This document shows, piece by piece, positions 1 to 8,326 of a stretch of 64,000 nt of DNA; position 1 is the stretch's first letter, and every line of letters starts with the position of its first letter. The notes under the pieces are model-generated. The model was not told the origin of the DNA, did not search any database, and saw nothing but the letters and a program-made list of their open reading frames with translations. The translations under genes and the position numbers were made by a program. The stretch is from Saprospiraceae bacterium (lineage in GTDB: Bacteria > Bacteroidota > Bacteroidia > Chitinophagales > Saprospiraceae): positions 3,258,001 through 3,322,000 of the forward strand of contig JADJLQ010000001.1 in assembly GCA_016709995.1 (NCBI GenBank), read 5' to 3'.

Positions 1-90
1 ATATTGACAGGAATACTTTTGATTAGTGTTTTAGTAATAGGGACTGAAGTATGGCGAAAGAAAAGAAAAACTGCTGCCAACAAAGTGTAG
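1..90 (+). CDS. C-terminal end of a membrane protein (5' end outside window)
   Basis: Frame 1 is open from the first base to a TAG stop at 88-90 and gives 29 residues. They contain a hydrophobic stretch (ILLISVLVIG) followed by a basic tail (WRKKRKTAANKV), which is the usual layout of a C-terminal membrane anchor with a positive cytoplasmic end. The family cannot be named from so little sequence. A candidate attC-like site begins about 40 bases downstream, so this could be the gene of an integron cassette; that is inference. Chance read-through is possible because the frame is short. Confidence 0.45.
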   Translation: MLTGILLISVLVIGTEVWRKKRKTAANKV

Positions 91-130
91 CAGCAATAAG
101 GGTTTCTGTGGTAATTCAAGCACCCTGCCC

Positions 131-205
131 CGCATAAACTTCGGTGTAACTTGACAGGTTTGAAGCCCTCAATCCCTCACTGTTGCTACACTAAAACGTT
201 ATGCG
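131..205 (+). other. Candidate integron attC-like recombination site
   Basis: Two nested inverted repeats are visible. The outer pair is CGCATAA at 131-137 and TTATGCG at 199-205. The inner pair is GTGTA at 144-148 and TACAC at 187-191. They are spaced 6 and 7 bases apart on the two arms, with a 38-base centre. This R''-L''-L'-R' layout and the right end AACGTTATGCG match the general architecture of integron attC sites. No integrase gene is in the window, and a single site could be chance. Confidence 0.4.
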
Positions 206-512
206 TCATGCTAAGACAGTTCACAACAGACATACAAAAACTAAAAATTGACAGACAGAGATGCTTGCAGAAATTTTAAAAAAATCGTTTGATATTTTGA
301 TATTAAATGCACTATCACCTTAAATTAAAAAACCTGTTAGAACAAGTACTTTGACGCCAGTTTGGCTATTCAAAACCGTCGCAAAGCATAGCCGTTTTGG
401 AGGAGTTTCACCCCAACCACCCTATGTCCTCCCCCCGCCTAGTTAAAGTTTTACCCATTATACCAAAAGCTTCTGCTCTAACCTATTCCAAAAAAATTAA
501 ACCCTGACACAC
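206..512. other. Non-coding stretch before murI
   Basis: I see no convincing gene on either strand. The left part is AT-rich; around 361-400 there is a GC-richer patch with short self-complementary words (GGCTAT and ATAGCC) that could form a weak hairpin. The murI promoter box follows at its right end. Confidence 0.4.
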
Positions 513-520
513 TACCTTTG
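513..520 (+). promoter_or_regulatory. Bacteroidota -7 promoter box for murI
   Basis: TACCTTTG matches the Bacteroidota -7 consensus TAnnTTTG exactly. It ends 8 bases before the murI ATG, so the transcript would have little or no leader. No clear -33 TTG was found at the usual spacing. Confidence 0.55.
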
Positions 521-528
521 CATACAAT

Positions 529-1344
529 ATGAGTAAAGGACCCATAGGAATATTTGACTCCGGCTACGGAGGACTGACCATCCTTAAAGAGATCACCCGG
601 GTATTACCACAGTATGATTATATCTATCTCGGTGACAATGCCAGAGCACCTTATGGTCAACGATCATTTGAAACCATATATCAATACACTTTAGAATGTG
701 TACAATGGTTTTTTAATCAAGGCTGTCCCCTGGTCATCCTTGCATGCAATACCGCTTCTGCCAAAGCGCTGAAAAATATCCAACATTTTGCTTTACCCCA
801 TATGGCTCCGGACAACCGGGTATTGGGTGTGATCAGACCAACCGCAGAAGTAATAGGTCACCATACTCAATCCGGGCAAATCGGTATACTGGCGACTACA
901 GGCACAGTAGTCTCCGGATCCTATCTGATAGAGGTACACAGATCATTCCCTGAACTCCAAGTCTTTCAACAAGCATGTCCAATGTGGGTGCCTATGGTGG
1001 AAAACAATGAATATGATAATGAAGGAGCCGATTATTATATCAAAAAGTACATCGATGCCCTCAGAGCTCAATCACCAGATATAGACACGGTCCTGATGGC
1101 CTGTACCCATTACCCGCTTTTAGTACCCAAGATCAAAAAGTTTTGGCCCGAAGTGAATATCCTAAGCCAGGGTCCTATCGTCGCGCATAGCCTGGCAGAT
1201 TATCTGCAAAGGCATCCGGAAATTGAGGCACGGATCGGGCAACACAGTGATTATAAGTTTTACACCACGGACTCCGAAAATGATTTTGATAGCCGGGCGA
1301 GTGTCTTTTTGGTGAAACGATTTCTGCTACCCATGCGGAGATAG
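529..1344 (+). CDS. murI: Glutamate racemase
   Basis: This cytoplasmic enzyme interconverts L- and D-glutamate and supplies D-glutamate for peptidoglycan. The 271-residue length is typical. Visible family motifs are IGIFDSGYGG (residues 6-15, with D10 and S11 in the active site), YLGDNARAPYG (33-43), LACNTASA with catalytic C73, and ACTHYPLL with catalytic C192. FDSGYGG carries Tyr where most relatives have Val, and YLGD is followed by Asn where most have Thr; neither is a catalytic residue. The ATG lies just downstream of an exact TAnnTTTG box. The gene stands alone, 274 bases before nadB on the same strand. Confidence 0.96.
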   Translation: MSKGPIGIFDSGYGGLTILKEITRVLPQYDYIYLGDNARAPYGQRSFETIYQYTLECVQWFFNQGCPLVILACNTASAKALKNIQHFALPHMAPDNRVLGVIRPTAEVIGHHTQSGQIGILATTGTVVSGSYLIEVHRSFPELQVFQQACPMWVPMVENNEYDNEGADYYIKKYIDALRAQSPDIDTVLMACTHYPLLVPKIKKFWPEVNILSQGPIVAHSLADYLQRHPEIEARIGQHSDYKFYTTDSENDFDSRASVFLVKRFLLPMRR

Positions 1345-1585
1345 ATCATACGATTCATATCCCGGATTATAGTATTATAGCTTAGTTGAATACAATTGTT
1401 TGTTCTGGCGGTTTCAAATGATCAACTACTGTGGTACTCACTGAACTTTTTACTTCTAAATAGCCCGTGTAGCTCATCCATATTTTGACTAAAAGATCAA
1501 GGTGCCAACCAAGCTTATCTTTCTAAAACTGGTCCATTAGATGACAAATCACTTATTTAAAAACCACAAACCAATAGAGTAATCT

Positions 1586-1593
1586 TATTTTTG
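1586..1593 (+). promoter_or_regulatory. -7 promoter box for nadB
   Basis: TATTTTTG fits TAnnTTTG exactly and ends 25 bases before the TTG start of nadB, giving a short leader. Confidence 0.5.
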
Positions 1594-1618
1594 CTAAAAG
1601 TTAAAAAACGGAATCATT

Positions 1619-3223
1619 TTGAATAAGACGGATGTATTAATAATCGGATCAGGGGTAGCGGGACTTTCATCAGCGATACAGATGGCCATGCTCAGGCCGG
1701 AACTTTCAATAACCCTCCTAAGCAAAACTGTGCAATTCGAAAGCAATACAAGGTATGCCCAGGGCGGTATCGCCGCTGTCTGGGACGAGACCAAAGACAA
1801 TTTTGACAAACATATCGAAGACACTCTCGATGCAGGCGATGGGCTCTGTAACAAAGAAGCTGTGTACAATGTAGTCACAGAGGGTCCTGCGCGTGTGCGT
1901 GAGATCATCGAGTGGGGTACGCATTTTGACAAGACTAAGTCAGAGGCCGATTACGACCTGGGTCGCGAAGGTGGCCATAGTGTCAATCGCATCTTGCATT
2001 ATAAAGACCTCAGTGGGGCCGAAATGCAGAGAGCCCTGATTGAAAAGGCCAATTCCTTTCCCAATATTACTGTCAAAGAGCATTATTATGCCATCAACCT
2101 GATTACCCAGCATCACCTGGGATATTCCCTGACACGGGTATCACCCAATATAGAATGTTACGGCGCCTATATCTTAAATAAAGCCACCAAAGAAATAGAG
2201 ACCTGGGTAGCACGGATCACCATCCTGGCCAGTGGAGGAGCCGGCCAAATCTATCGCAATACCACCAACCCTCAAATCGCGACCGGTGATGGACCAGCCA
2301 TGGTCTACAGAGCCAAAGGCAGGGTGGAGAATATGGAGTTTGTACAGTTTCACCCTACAGCTTTGTATAATCCTGCCGGCGACAATCCGGATTTTCTCGT
2401 TTCAGAAGCCGTACGGGGATTTGGCGCTATTCTCAAAACCAAAGATGGCGAAGAATTTATGCAACGTTATGATCCCCGCAAATCGCTTGCTCCCAGGGAC
2501 ATCGTCGCACGCGCCATCGACAACGAGATGAAAGTACGGGGAGATGACTTTGTCTATCTCGATTGCAGGCACCTGGAGAAAGAAGCCTTTGTAGCCCATT
2601 TTCCCACTATCTATGATAAATGTATCAGCATCGGCATAGACCCCATGAAAGCTATGATCCCGGTGGTGCCGGCATGCCATTATATGTGTGGAGGGGTGCA
2701 AGTAGACCAGCGTGGACGAACTACCATCAACCACCTATATGCTGCAGGAGAATGCAGCAGTACCGGACTCCATGGGGCCAATCGCCTGGCATCCAATTCA
2801 CTCCTTGAGGCCCTGGTATATGGTAAACGCATCGCTGAGGACATCCATGCAGTGATAGATGGCGTCGATTATCAAAATGCTATCCCTGAGTGGAATGCCA
2901 GCGGCACTACCGAACCTAAAGAGATGGTCCTCATCACACAAAGCTGGAAAGAACTCAAGGAGATCATGAGTAGCTATGTGGGTATCGTGCGATCCAATGT
3001 CCGTCTTAAGCGGGCTATGGATAGACTACATATATTATACAATGAGACTGAAGACCTCTACAATACCACTGTGCTGTCTCCCCAGCTATGTGAATTGCGC
3101 AATTTAATATCTATCGGATATTTAGTCACCCGGTCAGCCGATCTTCGCAAGGAAAGTCGTGGCCTTCATTTTACTACCGATTATCCGGAGGAACATGGAT
3201 TTTTGGAGAATACTTTGTTGTAA
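1619..3223 (+). CDS. nadB: L-aspartate oxidase
   Basis: This FAD enzyme oxidises L-aspartate to iminoaspartate, the first step of de novo NAD synthesis, for use by quinolinate synthase (NadA). At 534 residues it has the usual length. The N-terminal dinucleotide fold shows IGSGVAGLSSA (residues 9-19), followed by RYAQGGIAAV (45-54), the HSVNRI segment, LASGGAGQIY, the QFHPTAL segment and the C-terminal GANRLASNSLLEALVYG block of the fumarate reductase/NadB family. The start is TTG; no ATG lies close upstream in frame, and the second residue begins a normal NadB N-terminus. No nadA or nadC is nearby. The next gene is convergent, 33 bases away. Confidence 0.95.
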   Translation: MNKTDVLIIGSGVAGLSSAIQMAMLRPELSITLLSKTVQFESNTRYAQGGIAAVWDETKDNFDKHIEDTLDAGDGLCNKEAVYNVVTEGPARVREIIEWGTHFDKTKSEADYDLGREGGHSVNRILHYKDLSGAEMQRALIEKANSFPNITVKEHYYAINLITQHHLGYSLTRVSPNIECYGAYILNKATKEIETWVARITILASGGAGQIYRNTTNPQIATGDGPAMVYRAKGRVENMEFVQFHPTALYNPAGDNPDFLVSEAVRGFGAILKTKDGEEFMQRYDPRKSLAPRDIVARAIDNEMKVRGDDFVYLDCRHLEKEAFVAHFPTIYDKCISIGIDPMKAMIPVVPACHYMCGGVQVDQRGRTTINHLYAAGECSSTGLHGANRLASNSLLEALVYGKRIAEDIHAVIDGVDYQNAIPEWNASGTTEPKEMVLITQSWKELKEIMSSYVGIVRSNVRLKRAMDRLHILYNETEDLYNTTVLSPQLCELRNLISIGYLVTRSADLRKESRGLHFTTDYPEEHGFLENTLL

Positions 3224-3256
3224 AATCCGGTTGCTAACGGTAAAAATTCTTCCTTA

Positions 3257-3616
3257 CTAAGTAATAATGTCCTTTTTAATCAGGATACTGCCCAAGGTAA
3301 TCAGACAGATGACCAGGCCGAGAAACTCCCGCATGTTTTCAATATACGGTGTGGTCGCTTTCATCTCCGAGGCGATATTAGGCTCACCCATTTTAAAATA
3401 GTCTATCACATCGGGTATATAAAAAGCCGACCAGGCGATAGTCAATAAAAGCGCTGACCACACCAGCCAGGGATATTTCCGCTGTCTGAATTGGATAAAG
3501 CAGATAGCTGCGATCAAAAGATAATAAGGAGCCCAGATATAGGGATCAGGATCATTGTATTGTACCAGGGCAAAAAGTACAAACATCAAAGCGAGTACGA
3601 GATAAATGTATTTCAT
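3257..3616 (-). CDS. TMEM220-like small integral membrane protein
   Basis: The 119-residue protein has about four hydrophobic segments (roughly residues 3-18, 30-42, 49-66 and 93-111). It carries the signature ALVQYNDPDPYIWAPYY after the first segment, which I recognise from the transmembrane 220 family (PF15071) common in Bacteroidota. No biochemical role is established. Its ATG is one base downstream of the stop of the TonB receptor gene, so both are probably on one transcript. Confidence 0.8.
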   Translation of the reverse strand: MKYIYLVLALMFVLFALVQYNDPDPYIWAPYYLLIAAICFIQFRQRKYPWLVWSALLLTIAWSAFYIPDVIDYFKMGEPNIASEMKATTPYIENMREFLGLVICLITLGSILIKKDIIT

Positions 3617-3617
3617 A

Positions 3618-5840
3618 TCAATATTCTATAGTAAACGAAATATTTGGAAGGATACCTAACTGATAGTTATAGCCGACTCTTCCTGTATAGCCATCATAAT
3701 AAGATGAACCGAAGTTTTGTTGATTGGTCAGATTCTGTATATCCAGTGCGAGCATGGTATTGAGATGTTTATAAAACCGTCTTCGATATACTCTCAGATC
3801 TGCTCTGAACAGTCCCTGCCGCGTGATGGAAAATGGTTCGATGGGAGCAGGAAAAAATAGCAATGGGCTATCCCTTAAGGCTCCCCCTGCCTGGAACGCG
3901 GTATACCATCCAAACAATTTTTTAAATTTTGTTTTTTGTTTTTCCCACTCACGACCAATGCTCGTATGAACAAGATATTTTTGGTCAAATCGGCTGTTAT
4001 AAGTATTGCCTGCTACAGATTCATAAGTTGCATGAAACAATGCCAGGTTGGCAGTATATCGCCATAAGCCGAGATTGCCTGAGAGGTTCCCTTCCATACC
4101 GACCACTTTGCCGGTGGATTCGTCGCCCGTAACAAACAACTGTGGTGCAGGTGCTTCATTGATTAAGGAAAGTGTATTTGCTGCCCCAGGCACATTATAG
4201 TGATATTGATAATACCCCTCTATGCTCCATTGGGTATTTTTCTTTTCTCCCTGGATACTTAACTGAGCTTGCAGTGAGCGCATCAACAGATTATTATTGG
4301 ACAAATAGTAAGCAAATGGAGTCGCGATTTGAGAATATTTTCCTGCACTGAATTGAATGGAATGCTGAGCGCCGAGTTTATAGGAGATCTGGGCTCTCGG
4401 ATCGATCGAAGTCTCGTGAGCCACCATAGCATGCAGCCCGGTCTGGACAGAAAGCCTGCCGGATTCTATCAATAGATTGCTGTAAGGTTGGAGGGTGGTA
4501 TTGTCCTGATCATTACAACAGGCAAATTCAGTCGGAATACCTCCGGCCAGGTAATTATAGGTATCCTTGTTAGCCTGAAGTTGAAATCCTGTCGTCCATA
4601 CCTGGTTATCATTCAATACAGCTATCCACCTGGGGTGAAGATTCCACTTTCGTTCGTAGAGTTGATTTTCTGAGGAGGTAGATGGGCGGTCTATCAACTC
4701 CGTGTAGTGTTTGTTTTTAAGTTGAGAATACACCAGGTCCGTCATCAATCGATGATGTGCATTGATTCTGTATTCATAAAGGATGCCACCAAGAGTTTGA
4801 TTGCCTTTGAATAGAATATTGCTCCATTCTTTTGGTATAGTTCTTTCAGCCAGATCTTTTTTACCCACATAGTCATTCATATTATTACCGGTGAAAAAGA
4901 AAAAATTCAAATCTTTCTTTTTGGAAGGAAACGAAGCGGAGGCCATGACATCCTGGTAGTTGATGTTTTCATCCCCAAATTGTGCTCCAAGTTGTGAAAG
5001 CAGCCCTACGGTAGAATATCTGTACCTCGTGATGAATGAAGCTCCATTTTTGGAGAGGGGCCCTTCCAGCCCAAGCTCCATCCCCAACAAGCTGATTTGA
5101 GCTTCGGTGGTCAGTTTTTCGATATTGCCATTTCTTAAGTTCAGATCGATGGCACCTGCCAAAGCATTGCCCTGCATAGCAGAGTACGGAGCTTTGTACA
5201 GATAGGTATTGTCCAGGACAGAGGCACTCACCATATTGACACCTCCTCCGCTGGGACTCGCCTGATCGCTGAAAGTACCGGCATTGCTTAGATGATTGGG
5301 ATTGAGTATTTCGGTGCCGTGGATCATCCATTTGACGAAGGCAGGATTATTGCCCCTGATCACCAAATGATTGGCCCCGTCATTCATCGATGTGACCCCT
5401 GATTGACTGGTAAACAGGCGAGCGGGATCAAAAAATCCAGCAGGCAATTTTTCTGTTTCTTCCCGGGTGACCAACAGTGCATTGGAAAGAGGGTGTATAA
5501 ACAGACCAGACCTTTGTTCTGTAATCACGAGCTCCGGCAGATCTGTGGAAGCTGGAGTAAGTTCAAATTTTTGAAGAATATTGGTCCTGCCGATCAGGTA
5601 TCTGGCGATCTCGTTGGTACGGTAACCTTCACCTTTGATCGTAATATTATATCTGCCCGGCACAATCTGAAGTATCTCAAATCGTCCTGTGCTGTCAGTG
5701 ATAGCCTCCCACACATGCCCATCCTGGCTGGTATAGACGATAGTGGCTAATGCTATAGCGCCGGAAGTATACGCTGATCGGACCTCGCCTTTTATGTTGA
5801 TATTGGTCTGACCGATTAATTCCAAAAACAGCGAACCCAA
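3618..5840 (-). CDS. TonB-dependent outer-membrane receptor (signal peptide frameshifted)
   Basis: The 740-residue product has a carboxypeptidase-regulatory-like beta domain (about residues 15-95), a plug (about 105-230, with PAGFFDPARL and VIRGNNPAFVKWMI segments) and a beta-barrel ending in NISFTIEY, a normal last strand with an aromatic end. It would import a large ligand using TonB energy; the ligand cannot be read from sequence. Only a TTG start (5840) is available in frame. A good signal peptide (MPMCRRWCLIIFF) starts at 5877 in another frame, and the frames join if the six-base homopolymer at 5839-5844 had five bases. So the true gene is probably 3618-5877 with a frameshift or base-call error. 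The TMEM220-like gene follows one base later. Confidence 0.88.
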   Translation of the reverse strand: MGSLFLELIGQTNINIKGEVRSAYTSGAIALATIVYTSQDGHVWEAITDSTGRFEILQIVPGRYNITIKGEGYRTNEIARYLIGRTNILQKFELTPASTDLPELVITEQRSGLFIHPLSNALLVTREETEKLPAGFFDPARLFTSQSGVTSMNDGANHLVIRGNNPAFVKWMIHGTEILNPNHLSNAGTFSDQASPSGGGVNMVSASVLDNTYLYKAPYSAMQGNALAGAIDLNLRNGNIEKLTTEAQISLLGMELGLEGPLSKNGASFITRYRYSTVGLLSQLGAQFGDENINYQDVMASASFPSKKKDLNFFFFTGNNMNDYVGKKDLAERTIPKEWSNILFKGNQTLGGILYEYRINAHHRLMTDLVYSQLKNKHYTELIDRPSTSSENQLYERKWNLHPRWIAVLNDNQVWTTGFQLQANKDTYNYLAGGIPTEFACCNDQDNTTLQPYSNLLIESGRLSVQTGLHAMVAHETSIDPRAQISYKLGAQHSIQFSAGKYSQIATPFAYYLSNNNLLMRSLQAQLSIQGEKKNTQWSIEGYYQYHYNVPGAANTLSLINEAPAPQLFVTGDESTGKVVGMEGNLSGNLGLWRYTANLALFHATYESVAGNTYNSRFDQKYLVHTSIGREWEKQKTKFKKLFGWYTAFQAGGALRDSPLLFFPAPIEPFSITRQGLFRADLRVYRRRFYKHLNTMLALDIQNLTNQQNFGSSYYDGYTGRVGYNYQLGILPNISFTIEY

Positions 5841-5976
5841 AAAATATAATAAGACACCACCTTCTGCACATGGGCATAAAAATACAAGTTTATCCTGCTA
5901 GTGAGCAAAAATGAAAGATGATTCTGGTCAGCAAAGTGTTTGAACTTTCGAGGGATAATTGAAAATTGCATACCAT

Positions 5977-6324
5977 CTATTGCTCCTTGACGCCATCGTA
6001 TTCAGCGGCTTTCTCACCACCTTCAGGCCCATAAAATATCACCCAGGTACAAAAGTCATCTGTAAAATCAAAAAACTTATGTTCTACTCCGGCAGGTACA
6101 AATAAAAAATCTTTTGGTCCAAAATCGACTATTTGGTCACCATTTCGAAATCGACCACTTCCTGAAACAATGATATATACTTCATCCCTGGTATGAGGTT
6201 TTTGATCATCTACCAGGTGTGGTGCATACAGTTCAATATTCAAACTACCATGGGTAAAAAGTTTGATAAAAGGGGATGATTGCTTCGACAAAGCTGATAT
6301 TGATTTATCTATAGGTAAATGCAT
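5977..6324 (-). CDS. Small cupin-fold protein
   Basis: This 115-residue single-domain cupin has motif 1 as HTRDEVYIIVSGSG (H44, E48) and motif 2 as FVPAGVEHKFFDF (H82). These are metal ligands in the cupin family; the second His of the usual HxH is missing (HTR), so only three ligands are seen. The role may be a sugar- or metabolite-binding enzyme or sensor, and is not known. It is transcribed away from the Gfo/Idh/MocA gene at 6412, with an 87-base divergent gap. Confidence 0.85.
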   Translation of the reverse strand: MHLPIDKSISALSKQSSPFIKLFTHGSLNIELYAPHLVDDQKPHTRDEVYIIVSGSGRFRNGDQIVDFGPKDFLFVPAGVEHKFFDFTDDFCTWVIFYGPEGGEKAAEYDGVKEQ

Positions 6325-6411
6325 AAATTTATGTTTTTATATAAAATGGAAACTCCAATGATGAATGCTAAGATCGAGTATCTTTAATCTTCATTTATTA
6401 TTTTGATTGAT

Positions 6412-7785
6412 ATGAAAACAAATTTATCCAACAAAAGCCGAAGAGACTTTATTAAAAAATCTGCTCAGACAGCTTTTGCTATAAGCCTTCCCTCGATCGT
6501 ACCTTCCAGTGTATTTGGCAAAAACGCTCCCAGCAATAGAATCAATGTAGGGGCTATCGGTACAGGTCGTATCTCACGCACACATGACATGCCTGGTGTA
6601 TGGCAGTATGACTATGCCAGGATCATGGCTGTATGTGATCTGGACAATAATCGTGCCCAGGATGCTAAAAAACTGGTGAACGGTGTCTATGCAAAAAAAA
6701 CAGGCAAAGATTATGATGGCGTCACCGTATATAACAATTATGAAGAGCTGTTACAAAATAAAGATGTCGATGCAGTATTGATATCTACTCCTGATCATTG
6801 GCATGCCCGGATAGCTATTGATGCCGCCAAAGCCGGCAAACATATCTATATGCAAAAACCTGCTTCGCTAACCATCGTAGAAGGTCGTAAAATGTCCAAT
6901 GCCGTACAGGCCAGTAATATAAAGTTCCAGGTAGGCAGCCAACAAAGATCTTCCACGCAATTTAGATATGCAGCAGAGCTGGTACGCAACGGCCGAATTG
7001 GTCAGTTACAAAAAGTATATGTTGGGTTGCCTGGTGATCCTTCCGGCGATGAAGAGCCTGCAATGCCCGTACCTGCCGGTTTTGATTATAACAAATGGCT
7101 CGGTAGCACCCCCGAAGTGTATTACACGGAGAAGAGAGTTCATCCCCAGGTGGGATATGACCGACCGGGTTGGCTGCGTTGCGAACAGTTTGGCGCCGGC
7201 ATGATCACCGGTTGGGGAGCGCACCATATTGATTCCGCTCATTGGGGCATGGGTACAGAACGTACGGGTCCTATTGAGATCTGGGGTCATGCTGACTTTC
7301 CTAAAAGCGGCCTTTGGAATGTACATGGTATCTTTCGTACCGAAGCCAAATATGCCAATGGAGTACATATGATCGTCAGCAACGAATTGCCCAATGGGAT
7401 CAAGTTTGAAGGGACAGATGGTTGGATCTGGGTGACCAGAGGAAATTATCGTGCGACCGATTCTGATCCTGTCAACTCTGATGGTACCAAACCACTAGAC
7501 GCGAGTGATCCAAAGCTCCTTACTTCCGTCATAGGACCTAATGAATTTCATTTTGAAGTCAGTGCAGAACATCATGGTAACTGGCTAGAAGCCATTCGCG
7601 ACAATAAAAACCCTATAGCTCCGGTGGAGGAAGCCCATAGATCTTGTACCGCCTGCCTGTTAAATCATATTGCGATGAAACTTGATCGAAAGATATATTG
7701 GGATCCTGCTAAAGAAAACTTCATCTATGATGCCGAGGCCAGGGCCATGTTATCCAGAGCACAGCGAGAGCCTTTTGGAGTATAA
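6412..7785 (+). CDS. Exported Gfo/Idh/MocA-family oxidoreductase
   Basis: The N-terminus carries a twin-arginine-like signal (SRRDFIKKSA, then a hydrophobic stretch to PSSVFG), so the protein probably leaves the cytoplasm already folded with NAD(P) bound. The Rossmann part shows INVGAIGTGRISRTHD and VLISTPDHWHARIAIDAAKAGKHIYMQKP; the family's EKP lysine is kept, but Glu is replaced by Gln. The C-terminal part has GWGAHHIDSAHWG and EAHRSCTACLLNHIAM, seen in Bacteroidota relatives that act on sugars or sugar acids. I chose ATG 6412; a TTG three codons upstream is possible. The substrate is unknown. A second oxidoreductase lipoprotein lies at 8327. Confidence 0.9.
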   Translation: MKTNLSNKSRRDFIKKSAQTAFAISLPSIVPSSVFGKNAPSNRINVGAIGTGRISRTHDMPGVWQYDYARIMAVCDLDNNRAQDAKKLVNGVYAKKTGKDYDGVTVYNNYEELLQNKDVDAVLISTPDHWHARIAIDAAKAGKHIYMQKPASLTIVEGRKMSNAVQASNIKFQVGSQQRSSTQFRYAAELVRNGRIGQLQKVYVGLPGDPSGDEEPAMPVPAGFDYNKWLGSTPEVYYTEKRVHPQVGYDRPGWLRCEQFGAGMITGWGAHHIDSAHWGMGTERTGPIEIWGHADFPKSGLWNVHGIFRTEAKYANGVHMIVSNELPNGIKFEGTDGWIWVTRGNYRATDSDPVNSDGTKPLDASDPKLLTSVIGPNEFHFEVSAEHHGNWLEAIRDNKNPIAPVEEAHRSCTACLLNHIAMKLDRKIYWDPAKENFIYDAEARAMLSRAQREPFGV

Positions 7786-7871
7786 TAGGTACGTAAATTT
7801 TTACCTTGCTTTACCTCTTATTTGGGCGCAAATAGTATACAAGAATAGGATTAACACTAAAGGGTGGTAGC

Positions 7872-7893
7872 GAATAGTACAATTTCAGGTTTG
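7872..7893 (-). other. Short segment matching 18233-18254 (possible coding tail remnant)
   Basis: On the minus strand this stretch reads KPEIVLFATTL followed by TAG. The segment at 18233-18254 reads NPEIVLFR in the same way, and the two share 19 of 22 bases. No start codon precedes it here. It may be a decayed copy of a repeated protein tail. Confidence 0.3.
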
Positions 7894-7897
7894 TACC

Positions 7898-7905
7898 TAA
7901 ATTTG
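7898..7905 (+). promoter_or_regulatory. -7 promoter box abutting the 7910 gene
   Basis: TAAATTTG matches TAnnTTTG and ends four bases before the ATG at 7910. If used, the transcript would be leaderless. Confidence 0.45.
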
Positions 7906-7909
7906 TCCT

Positions 7910-8326
7910 ATGCAAAACCCAAGAATGGATATAGTCGATGGTTTTATATCCCGCACGCTCGATAAATCCTTATGGACTCATGATGCACATCAGATCACTG
8001 CCATTTGGTTTTTGATGCACTATGAGCCAGATGATGCACTCTGCCGCATCAAATCTGGTATCATAGCGTACAATCTCGCAGTAGGAGGAGAGAATACGGG
8101 ACAGAATGGATATCATGAAACCATCACCATACTCTGGTGGAGTCTGATTCACTTATTTGTCGAGCGACATAGGGAATTTTCCTACGAAGACCTGTGTGAT
8201 GCTTTTTTATCATCGCCTTATAGTGCCAGGGATATTGGATTTAAATTTTACACAAAAGAAAGATTGCTTTCATCTGAAGCCAGGTCTCGCTATCTTACGC
8301 CGGATATTCAAGAAATAACGCTGTAG
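7910..8326 (+). CDS. Conserved protein of unknown function
   Basis: The 138-residue protein has no signal peptide or membrane segment. It carries a pattern I have seen in a widespread uncharacterised family: LWTHDAHQITAIWFL (about residues 21-35), then IAYNLAVGGENT, GYHETITILWW and an acidic C-terminal half. The conserved His residues (H24, H27 and the His of GYHET) suggest a metal or catalytic site, but no function is known to me. Its stop codon directly abuts the ATG of the lipoprotein gene at 8327, so the two are almost certainly co-transcribed. Confidence 0.75.
   Translation: MQNPRMDIVDGFISRTLDKSLWTHDAHQITAIWFLMHYEPDDALCRIKSGIIAYNLAVGGENTGQNGYHETITILWWSLIHLFVERHREFSYEDLCDAFLSSPYSARDIGFKFYTKERLLSSEARSRYLTPDIQEITL

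Noticed and set aside
363..400. Hairpin from GGCTAT and ATAGCC in the gap before murI
   Set aside because: The stem is short and broken, and no transcript or terminator context is visible.
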